The position numbers and the translations under genes were made by a program. The notes beneath the pieces were generated by a model. It did no database searches, had not been told where the DNA came from, and saw only the letters and a list, made by a program, of their open reading frames with translations. 17,897 nt of DNA from a bacterium (GTDB taxonomy: Bacteria; Latescibacterota; Latescibacteria; Latescibacterales; Latescibacteraceae): positions 1-17,897 of the forward strand of contig JAJFUH010000001.1 of NCBI GenBank assembly GCA_021372535.1. The letters are read 5' to 3'. Shown piece after piece: positions 8,022-14,524 of the stretch (positions are counted from its first letter, which is position 1; each line of letters opens with the position of its first letter).

Positions 8022-8042
8022 AAAAGCGCCGGAAAGGCCGCT
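8022..8042 (-). terminator. Weak terminator candidate after the transketolase pair
   Basis: On the minus strand AGCGGCC-TTTCC-GGCGCT can form a six-pair stem with one bulged G, followed by TTTTA. It lies about 60 bases past the C-half transketolase stop codon. Confidence 0.35.
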
Positions 8043-8101
8043 CGAACCTTGCTTCATTAAAAGTTTTTTCCACGGGTACGGGCGTTATTTAACCTCGCGC
8101 T

Positions 8102-9031
8102 TTACCTGCCGAGAGCTTCTTTTACAACTTCCGCGATGCCTTCCGGATCGAAACGGTATTTTTTATAGAGATCCTCACAGGTTCCCGATTCGCCGAACGC
8201 ATCCCTGAGGCCGTGACGGGTGAGCTTCCCCGCGCCCGATTCGGCCAGAACCTCGGCAACGGCCGTTCCCAGACCGCCGATGATGTTGTGATCCTCGACG
8301 GTGACGATGTGTCCGGTTTCACGGGCGCAGCGCCGTATCGCTTCGGCATCGATCGGTTTAATCGTATGGATATTGACCACGCCGGCCGAGATGCCGTCCT
8401 TTTTGAGCAGCTCCGCTGCCGCGACGGCATGATGAACCGGCCCGCCCGAGGCCATGATGGTTATGTCTTTCCCCGGGACAAGCTCCACAGCCTTGCCGAT
8501 AGTGAACTTATACCCGGGGCCATTGACATCGGTGACATTCTGACGGGTGAGCCGCAGATAGCTCGGGACATCGTTTTCCACCATCCACCTGACCGCAAGC
8601 CGTGTCTCGATGTCGTCCGCCGGCTGGATGACGGTCATATGTGGCAGGCCGCGCATGAGACCGATATCCTCGAGCCCCATCTGCGAATTGCCATCTTCGC
8701 CGATGCCGATGCCTGCATGGGTTCCCACGATACGGACCGGGGCTTCCGAGTAGGCCACGGAGATACGGATGGTGTCGTAGCGGCCGGTGACGAAACACGC
8801 GAACGAGCAGATGAACGGTTTTTTCCCGGCGAGCGCGAGTCCTGCGCCGGCGCCGATCATGTTCGCCTCCGAAATGCCCATTTCAAAGAAACGGTCGGGG
8901 TATTTGTCCGCAAACATCTTTGACATGGTGGATTTGGACAGGTCCGCATCGAGCACCACAATGTCCCTGTGAATACCGCCAAGCTCGAGGAGAGCCTGGC
9001 CGAACGATTTTCGTGTAGCCATTTTTGCCAT
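8102..9031 (-). CDS. Transketolase, C-terminal half (pyrimidine-binding and C-terminal domains)
   Basis: This 309-residue subunit corresponds to the second half of a full-length transketolase. The catalytic glutamate of the TPP pyrimidine domain is recognisable as E55 in M-G-I-S-E-A-N-M. It is followed by A-G-A-G-L-A-L-A-G-K-K-P and the G-T-H-A-G-I-G-I-G-E-D-G block that contacts substrate and cofactor. The C-terminal domain (about 190-309) includes V-V-N-I-H-T-I-K-P-I-D and T-V-E-D-H-N. With the N-half partner it moves two-carbon ketol units between sugar phosphates in the pentose phosphate pathway. The ATG at 9031 has GGAGG upstream and lies 19 bases after the partner's stop codon. Split transketolases are common in archaea, Thermotoga and many anaerobes. 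A DXS-like or other TPP enzyme is less likely. Confidence 0.93.
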   Translation of the reverse strand: MAKMATRKSFGQALLELGGIHRDIVVLDADLSKSTMSKMFADKYPDRFFEMGISEANMIGAGAGLALAGKKPFICSFACFVTGRYDTIRISVAYSEAPVRIVGTHAGIGIGEDGNSQMGLEDIGLMRGLPHMTVIQPADDIETRLAVRWMVENDVPSYLRLTRQNVTDVNGPGYKFTIGKAVELVPGKDITIMASGGPVHHAVAAAELLKKDGISAGVVNIHTIKPIDAEAIRRCARETGHIVTVEDHNIIGGLGTAVAEVLAESGAGKLTRHGLRDAFGESGTCEDLYKKYRFDPEGIAEVVKEALGR

Positions 9032-9050
9032 GATTTTCTCTCCTCCGCTC

Positions 9051-9875
9051 TTAAGCGCTCAGCTCTTCAAGGGCTTTCGCTTCCTGTTCTTTGTTCGGGG
9101 CGACGCCATGCCAGTCGACGAGACCTTCCATGAAGGATACGCCTTTCCCTTTGACCGTATCTGCAATGATAAACGTCGGTTTACCCTTTGTCGATGCAGC
9201 CTCATTGAAAGCGTCAATGATGTCGTCAAAATCGTGCCCATCCACTGAAATCACGTGCCAGCCGAATGCTTTCCATTTGTCGGCAATCGGTTCGATAGGC
9301 ATGACATCCTTCACATACCCGTCGATCTGAGCCTTGTTGTAATCGAGTATGCACACGAGGTTGTCGACCTTGAATTTGGGAGCCGCGAGGGCCGCTTCCC
9401 ATATCTGGCCCTCCTGGCTCTCGCCATCCCCGATGAGGCAGTAAACGCGGAACGCGTTGTTTTCGAGCTTTGAAGCGAGCGCATATCCGAGGGCGATACT
9501 CAATCCCTGGCCGAGCGAGCCGGTGGATGCTTCGAGGGCTGAAAGCCTGCACCTGTCGGGATGTCCCTGAAACGGGGAATCGACCTTGCGCAGGGAAAGC
9601 AGGCTCTCGCGGGGCCAATATCCGAGGTTTGCCATGACCGCGTACTGTCCGGGGATGCCATGACCCTTCGAGAGAACGAAACGGTCGCGGTTTTTCATCG
9701 ACGGGTTTTTGCTGTCGTGGTTCATGACATGACCATAAAGCGAGACAATGATCTCGATCTCGGAAAGAGACCCGCCCGAATGGCCGCTCTCCGCGGCTGT
9801 GAGCATTTTGATGACATCAATGCGCGATTGACGTGCCAGTTCCCTGAGATACTCTTTATCATAAGGTTTTGACAC
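9051..9875 (-). CDS. Transketolase, N-terminal TPP-binding half
   Basis: This 274-residue subunit carries the diphosphate-binding domain. Visible family residues include G-H-S-G-G (H32), S-K-G-H (H72), F-Q-G-H-P (H105) and G-S-L-G-Q-G-L-S. The TPP/Mg motif is G-D-G-E at 149-152, running to L-D-Y-N-K at 177-181, and W-H-G follows at 255-257. It needs the downstream C-half to complete the active site at the subunit interface. The start is GTG at 9875, backed by a very strong AGGAGG six bases upstream. The two genes form a compact minus-strand operon. Confidence 0.93.
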   Translation of the reverse strand: MSKPYDKEYLRELARQSRIDVIKMLTAAESGHSGGSLSEIEIIVSLYGHVMNHDSKNPSMKNRDRFVLSKGHGIPGQYAVMANLGYWPRESLLSLRKVDSPFQGHPDRCRLSALEASTGSLGQGLSIALGYALASKLENNAFRVYCLIGDGESQEGQIWEAALAAPKFKVDNLVCILDYNKAQIDGYVKDVMPIEPIADKWKAFGWHVISVDGHDFDDIIDAFNEAASTKGKPTFIIADTVKGKGVSFMEGLVDWHGVAPNKEQEAKALEELSA

Positions 9876-10193
9876 GATTAACCTCCTTTGAGTAAATAAA
9901 TTCCATGTAAATATCTATTTAAATCCCAATATACGAAATGCCGGAATAAAAAAAAATAAAAAAGGCGGCATCGTTCGGAGAGCAGGCGAATACCGGGTAC
10001 GTATCATGGCGACATCGAAGTGAATATTCCGGCGGAAACGAATGAATTCCGATATATGATATGCGCTGCCTGTAATCGCGAAATGGTGTGTCACTGTGTT
10101 ACTATCCAGTCGGTTTGAATAATTGTACTTGACATCTCTATATTCAGCGTTTATAATGCTGTAAACTTAAAACGATTATAGTTTCCGGTTTAT
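9876..10193. other. Divergent intergenic region between transketolase and the TetR gene
   Basis: This 318 bp stretch has AT-rich DNA next to the transketolase start and the TetR promoter at its other end. A divergent layout with a TetR regulator often means the regulator acts on the neighbouring genes. No clear palindromic operator was found, apart from TATAA and TTATA arms around the TetR transcription start (about 10152-10180). Confidence 0.4.
10129..10157 (+). promoter_or_regulatory. Consensus sigma70-type promoter of the TetR gene
   Basis: TTGACA at 10129-10134 and TATAAT at 10152-10157 are both perfect consensus hexamers with the ideal 17-bp spacer. The expected start is near 10164, about 30-40 bases before the start codon. 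Confidence 0.85.
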
Positions 10194-10805
10194 ATGGGGC
10201 TTTTCATGACCGCTAAAACATACCAGACAACGACAAATCTTGTCGAAAACATTATTCGGAGCGCCGCGGAACGCTTCAAAAAATACGGGTACGGGAAAAC
10301 GACAGTCAATGAGATTGCCGCCGATCTTCACATCAGTAAAAAAACCCTTTATGCAATATTCCCGTCAAAAGAAGAAATCGTTCGCGAGGTGGCATGGCGC
10401 GAAACAGTGGAGATAATAAGAAAATTCAACTATACGGTCCCGACTGACATGAAGTCCGATTCACTCCTCATCGCTCTGTGCAGATTCATCTTTCTCGACA
10501 GGATTAAAAACGGGAAAACAGGGCTGTTCCGGGGAATATACAGTGAAGACCTCGAAATTAGAAAAGCCTTTACCGGCGCACTCAGCCGTGTAATCGCGAC
10601 GCTCTACGAGGATGGCATCAAGCGCGGTCTTCTGAAACCGCTCGACCCTGTTTTTGCAGCCTCGGTTGTCGTGAATATGGTCGACACCGCGACAGGGTAT
10701 TTTCATGCGGCAGAACAGCCTGTACAGATGTTTGACGGCGCGTTGAGATTGATAGCGGACGCTGTCTCTTACAAAGACCGTATTGCTTTTAATGCGATGG
10801 GATAA
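10194..10805 (+). CDS. TetR/AcrR-family transcriptional regulator
   Basis: The product is 203 residues if started at 10194 or 199 if started at the ATG at 10206, which has GGGG six bases upstream and may be the real start. The N-terminal domain is a classic TetR helix-turn-helix: A-A-E-R-F-K-K-Y-G-Y-G-K-T-T-V-N-E-I-A at about 24-42, then L-H-I-S-K-K-T-L-Y-A-I-F-P-S-K-E-E at 45-61. The C-terminal ligand-binding helices are divergent and do not reveal the effector. Such proteins are usually repressors that also control themselves. The gene has a perfect-consensus promoter, which would need repression. Candidate targets are the divergent transketolase pair or the downstream permease. No target is proven. 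Confidence 0.92.
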   Translation: MGLFMTAKTYQTTTNLVENIIRSAAERFKKYGYGKTTVNEIAADLHISKKTLYAIFPSKEEIVREVAWRETVEIIRKFNYTVPTDMKSDSLLIALCRFIFLDRIKNGKTGLFRGIYSEDLEIRKAFTGALSRVIATLYEDGIKRGLLKPLDPVFAASVVVNMVDTATGYFHAAEQPVQMFDGALRLIADAVSYKDRIAFNAMG

Positions 10806-11407
10806 TGTTGTGTCGCCATAAATCCGTATCGTTTTACAGATCCGCATACCGGAATGCCCCTGCATCGAACGGTTGAAAGACTGTTGACAATTTTTCAGTA
10901 TAATGATTTTTATATCTATTTCTGATAATTCCGGTACATATTCCGGTAACTTGCTGAACGGGAACATAATAGAAAGAAAAATACGATTGCATCAGGATTT
11001 TATGCTCAGAACAATCTGTAAATAAATAGTTTATATAATACATGCTTGATTCGGACAGGTGATTTTACTTTTCATGGCATACAAACAGGACTGACCCCGA
11101 TTTTCGTGTTTCTGTCGTTACCGTTCGGTCGTTTACCCCTGTGTGGAAAACTTATATGTATGCATCGCAACCAGTTTGGAGTTTTCGGGACTCTATAAGT
11201 ATAAAGCGACAACTCGTGACGCTTTAAAATGTCTCAAATTCAGCTTATTGACACATTACTGTTTCATGAAAATGATATCGGGCGAACCGTGAACGGCAGC
11301 GGCGATAATGGTTTTTTGCTAATTCATATGTACAGATAATCTGAGAATTTCTTGACCTGCTGTCAGATACCCCGTATTATTACAAGAGTATATTGAGGAG
11401 ACTCACC
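10806..11407. other. Intergenic region between the TetR gene and the permease leader
   Basis: No gene is seen in these 600 bp. A 7-bp inverted repeat, TAAAGCG and CGCTTTA, lies at 11202-11226 with an 11-base spacer and could be a protein-binding site. Two stray TTGACA boxes (about 10885 and 11248) lack a well-spaced -10. The permease promoter lies at the right end. Confidence 0.4.
11352..11380 (+). promoter_or_regulatory. Promoter of the leader ORF and purine permease
   Basis: TTGACC at 11352-11357 and TATTAT at 11375-11380 are separated by 17 bp. Transcription would begin near 11387. That leaves only about 20 bases before the leader ORF, so no aptamer-sized riboswitch can fit. Confidence 0.7.
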
Positions 11408-11458
11408 ATGTTCGATATAATCGTGCTGACACCATCAGCGGATCATGGAGGTATATAA
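11408..11458 (+). CDS. Short leader ORF overlapping the permease start
   Basis: GAGGAG at about 11394 precedes an ATG at 11408 and a 16-codon ORF encoding MFDIIVLTPSADHGGI. Its TAA stop (11456-11458) shares its last base with the permease ATG (11458). The permease ribosome site (GGAGG) lies inside the ORF. A small hairpin, GCTGA-CACCA-TCAGC (11425-11439), also lies inside it, just before that ribosome site. The layout fits a leader peptide that translationally couples or gates permease expression. Conservation is unknown. Confidence 0.5.
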   Translation: MFDIIVLTPSADHGGI

Positions 11459-12798
11459 TGCTGGAAAAGATTTTCAGGCTCAGGGAAAACAACACGACAG
11501 TGCAGACAGAGATCATCGCGGGCGCCACGACATTTCTTTCCATGGCGTATATTATTTTTTTCCAGCCCGCGCTGCTCTCTCATGCGGGGATGGATTTCGG
11601 ATCGGTGATGATGGCCACCTGCCTGTCATCGGCGGTTGCCTGTATTGTCATGGCGCTGCTTGCAAATTACCCGATAGCGCTCGCTCCGGGTATGGGTGAG
11701 AATTTCTTTTTCGTTTTCACCGTGGTGATCGGGATGAGTGTGGCTTGGGAAAAAGCCCTCGGCGCTGTTTTTGTTTCGGGGGTATTGTTCCTGATTCTTA
11801 CCTTTGTGCGGGTCAGGGAGATGATCATCGATGCGATTCCGGAAAGCCTCAAGAACGCCATTCCGGCCGCCATAGGGATTTTCATAACCTTCATCGGTCT
11901 CAGCTACGCCGGAATCGTGATAAAAGACCCCGGAGGCGGTATCGTCGCCCTCGGCGATCTGCGTTCCCCGCCGGTCATTCTTTCCCTGATCGGTTTCATC
12001 GTCGTCGTGGCATTCATGATATGGAATATCAAAGGTGCCATGCTGCTCGGCATGATTGTGACCGCGGTTATCGGCATATTCATGGGCGTGGTGAAGTACT
12101 CGGGGATTGTGGCGGCACCGCCCTCTATATCGCCCACATTCATGAAACTCGATATCCGGGGCGCCCTGGAGCTGAATTTTATCGGCGTTCTGATCGTATT
12201 CCTTCTCATGGACATGTTCGACACCATCGGAACCCTTATCGGAGTCGGTCAGGCAACCGGTATCATGCGGGACGGGAAACTGCCCCGGGCGCAGCGTGCC
12301 CTCTTCGCCGATGCTGTCGGCACGGTGACGGGCGCCCTCATGGGTACTTCCACCGTGACATCGTACATCGAAAGCACAACAGGAGTCAGGGAAGGCGGCC
12401 GCACCGGTCTCACGGCGGTCGTTGTGGCGGTGCTCATGGTTTGTGCGATATTTTTCAGCCCCCTTGTATCCATGATCGGCGGCGGATACGATGTGTACGA
12501 CAGCAGCGGCAATTTCCTCTATAAACTGTATCCGGTGATAGCCCCAGTTCTCATTCTCGTCGGCTCGTTCATGGCAAAAACGATACGCCGTCTCGATTTC
12601 GACGATCTGACCGAGGTTATTCCGGCCTTCATGACCATCGTGGTGATGACATTGACCTTCAGCATCATGCACGGCCTTGCGGCGGGATTTATCCTCTATC
12701 CTGTGCTCAAGCTCCTTTCGGGCAGAACGAGAGAGGCGTCGTGGCTCATGTATCTGCTCGGGGGTATGCTCGTTCTCAAGTATGTGTTTTTAGGGTAA
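11458..12798 (+). CDS. NCS2-family (AzgA/PbuG-like) purine permease
   Basis: This 446-residue inner-membrane protein has about 12-14 hydrophobic segments and the AzgA/PbuG subgroup signatures. These are E-I-I-A-G-A-T-T-F-L-S-M-A-Y-I-I at 18-33, N-Y-P-I-A-L-A-P-G-M-G at 70-80, and T-S-T-V-T-S-Y-I-E-S-T-T-G-V-R-E-G-G-R-T-G-L. The group imports adenine, hypoxanthine or guanine by proton symport. An oddity is E81 directly after A-P-G-M-G, where the family usually has L or another hydrophobic residue followed by N-A (here E-N-F). This falls in a substrate-facing loop and could change specificity. The ATG at 11458 has GGAGG eight to nine bases upstream and overlaps the stop of the leader ORF. A strong terminator follows the gene. 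Confidence 0.92.
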   Translation: MLEKIFRLRENNTTVQTEIIAGATTFLSMAYIIFFQPALLSHAGMDFGSVMMATCLSSAVACIVMALLANYPIALAPGMGENFFFVFTVVIGMSVAWEKALGAVFVSGVLFLILTFVRVREMIIDAIPESLKNAIPAAIGIFITFIGLSYAGIVIKDPGGGIVALGDLRSPPVILSLIGFIVVVAFMIWNIKGAMLLGMIVTAVIGIFMGVVKYSGIVAAPPSISPTFMKLDIRGALELNFIGVLIVFLLMDMFDTIGTLIGVGQATGIMRDGKLPRAQRALFADAVGTVTGALMGTSTVTSYIESTTGVREGGRTGLTAVVVAVLMVCAIFFSPLVSMIGGGYDVYDSSGNFLYKLYPVIAPVLILVGSFMAKTIRRLDFDDLTEVIPAFMTIVVMTLTFSIMHGLAAGFILYPVLKLLSGRTREASWLMYLLGGMLVLKYVFLG

Positions 12799-12842
12799 AC
12801 GAAAAAAAAGACACATAAAACCAGGGTGCACTCTCACCAATG

Positions 12843-12873
12843 AAAACCCCGCAGCAGAACTGCGGGGTTTTTT
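12843..12873. terminator. Strong bidirectional rho-independent terminator
   Basis: AAAACCCCGCAG (12843-12854) pairs perfectly with CTGCGGGGTTTT (12860-12871) around the loop CAGAA, and T6 follows on the plus strand. The A/T flanks are symmetric, so it can also end minus-strand transcripts. It sits between the convergent permease gene and the selenoprotein-candidate operon. Confidence 0.93.
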
Positions 12874-12950
12874 ACTCTGATATACATGACGACAGTATTT
12901 GTTGCGCATCTTATTTATTAGGATAGATACCGAAACGAGTCCGGCATGAC

Positions 12951-12977
12951 CGTCATCCTGAACTTGTTTCAGAATCT
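12951..12977. repeat. REP-like palindromic intergenic motif
   Basis: The stretch CGTCATCCTGAACTTG plus TTTCAGAATCT is an imperfect palindrome (CCTGAA and TTCAG arms). It matches a motif I recall as common in intergenic DNA of diverse bacteria. Only one copy is present here. Confidence 0.5.
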
Positions 12978-13036
12978 TTATTTCTCTATGCTCATTTATA
13001 AGTGTTACTCTGATAATCCATGCGGATGCTCATATT

Positions 13037-14524
13037 CTATAACTTTATCGTCTGCTTTTTCAGCTCGGTTTTGTACGGTCCGACCTGGTATCTGCAGAGG
13101 ATAATGTATTCAGCGCCAGCCTCCGGGCCAACCCATGTGGCCCCGCAGCTGAAGCCTCACCCATACTCGAAATTGCCCTGAGCCACTACTTCGCCGTCAG
13201 CTCTGACGATTCTGTAAGTCGGCTCTTTGGGACGGTTTTTCAGTCTGGAAGACACCGGGATTGCGCTCTTGTTTCCCGAGATACGGCTCAATTCGGACAG
13301 GAACTCTCCGCCGGTACCCTCGATATTGAAACTCAGCGATAACCGTGAAGACCTGCCGGTTTTTATCTGTGCATTCGGAATCGACATCTTCGGTATGGCG
13401 ACGGTCGGCGTGTATGGCTCGCCCAGAGTGAGAATCGCTTCGCTTGCACCGTCCACGGTGATCCACGGGCTTTCCGCTGTCGCGCCGGCGCAGATACGCC
13501 AGAGATCCCCCTGTTCATCCTTGCGGAACACCTCGTAGGTCAGCAGACGGTATTTTCCTTTCGGGATCATAATCGTATTGCCCGGCTCATACATTATGAG
13601 GCAGTGCTTTTTATCCTCGGTGTAAAGCGACAGCCGTTTTGTCGACATTGTCAGTTTGAGCGGCGCCAGACCTTTTGTTATTTCCGTCAGGGTAACCGTG
13701 CCTTTCGCGGTGCTGATATTCATTTCAAACAGCTTGCCGTTCACAAGCAGGTAATCCCCGCATGTCTGGACATCAGAACTTTCCATGGATTCACCGTCGG
13801 ACAGAAATATATGATCGCCCGCGGTAACAATAATCCGCCTGCCGTACATTCTCATATTGTCCGGTATGAAGAGCCGGTCGTCGAAGCGCCCGTTTACATT
13901 GGAATCACCGAGCATAAAAATGTACTTTTTTTCGCCGACCGAAAATTCGCCGCGGTATGAGCAATTGAGCCTTAAATAGGCGTTCAGATACTGGTTGAGT
14001 GTATTTTCCTCGATCCCGAACTTTTTAAATCCATTCAGTCCGTTTCCGGAGATTACCGGCCGAAAGCTGTATGGCAGCGATTTGCCGTCGACTTCGACCG
14101 TTATGTCCACGGGGGAAAACTGCACCTGACAGTAACTCTTATTGCTGTCGGGTACAATTTTGCCGTCGATGGGAGGATCGTCCGTCAGGTTGCCGTTTCC
14201 GTTCGCATCGAAAAAGTAACGGTTATAAAAAAGATCGTCCGCATTTTGCATATCGATGACTGCAAGACGTTCACGATCGCCCAGTTTGATGAGCACATAG
14301 ACGGGCTTTTTGCTCTTGAACGCGGGTAATTTCCATGTGCCCGGCGGGGGCTGGAGTGAACCGTTCAGGTCCTGATACCCATTGGGGAAGTTTGTTCTTT
14401 CCGGGTAACGTTCGTATTTTATGGGAATTTCGAGCCCGGAAGCAGAGATCGTCATCATGCCCGATCCTGCGATGAACAGCATGACAGCGAATATATATTT
14501 TCTCACATCACCACTTCCTTTCAT
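13037..14524 (-). CDS. Exported protein with predicted in-frame UGA selenocysteine (Sec-x3-Cys), paralogue 1
   Basis: A conventional reading stops at the UGA at 13157-13159 after 455 residues ending F-E-Y-G. The same frame then continues 39 codons to a UAG at 13037, giving 495 residues with the UGA at position 456. The extension begins G-F-S-C-G-A-T-W-V-G-P and contains Y-I-I-L-C-R-Y-Q-V-G. Its codon choice looks like coding sequence. The body has a signal peptide, calcium-loop-like motifs at 106-116 (D-A-N-G-N-G-N-L-T-D-D) and 207-216 (D-S-N-V-N-G-R-F-D-D), and many beta strands. Both motifs, and I-x-G-x-G-G-E near the C-terminus, recur in the gene upstream, so the two are paralogues. The ATG overlaps that gene's stop as ATGA. 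A GTG at 14506 with AAGGA upstream is an attractive alternative start. The function is unknown; an extracytoplasmic thiol/selenol redox role is inference. Confidence 0.75.
13125..13143 (-). promoter_or_regulatory. SECIS-like hairpin after the UGA of paralogue 1
   Basis: On the minus strand GGGCCA-CAUGGGU-UGGCCC forms a perfect 6-bp stem. It occupies bases 14-32 after the UGA, with AUGG at bases 21-24. This is within the spacing known for bacterial SECIS elements, which sit inside the coding region just downstream of the UGA. Confidence 0.55.

Noticed and set aside
8213-8923. 236-codon plus-strand ORF
   Set aside because: It is antisense to the transketolase C half, with no motif and no ribosome site.
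10883-10905. Promoter from TTGACA and TATAAT after the TetR gene
   Set aside because: The spacer is only 9 bp and no gene or structured RNA follows.
11381-11457. Purine riboswitch before the permease
   Set aside because: The predicted transcript leader has about 20 bases before the leader ORF, and no aptamer-like junction is visible upstream.
11626-12672. 348-codon minus-strand ORF rich in His, Asp and Glu
   Set aside because: It is a shadow of the NCS2 permease. Such composition is typical of the antisense of a hydrophobic membrane protein.
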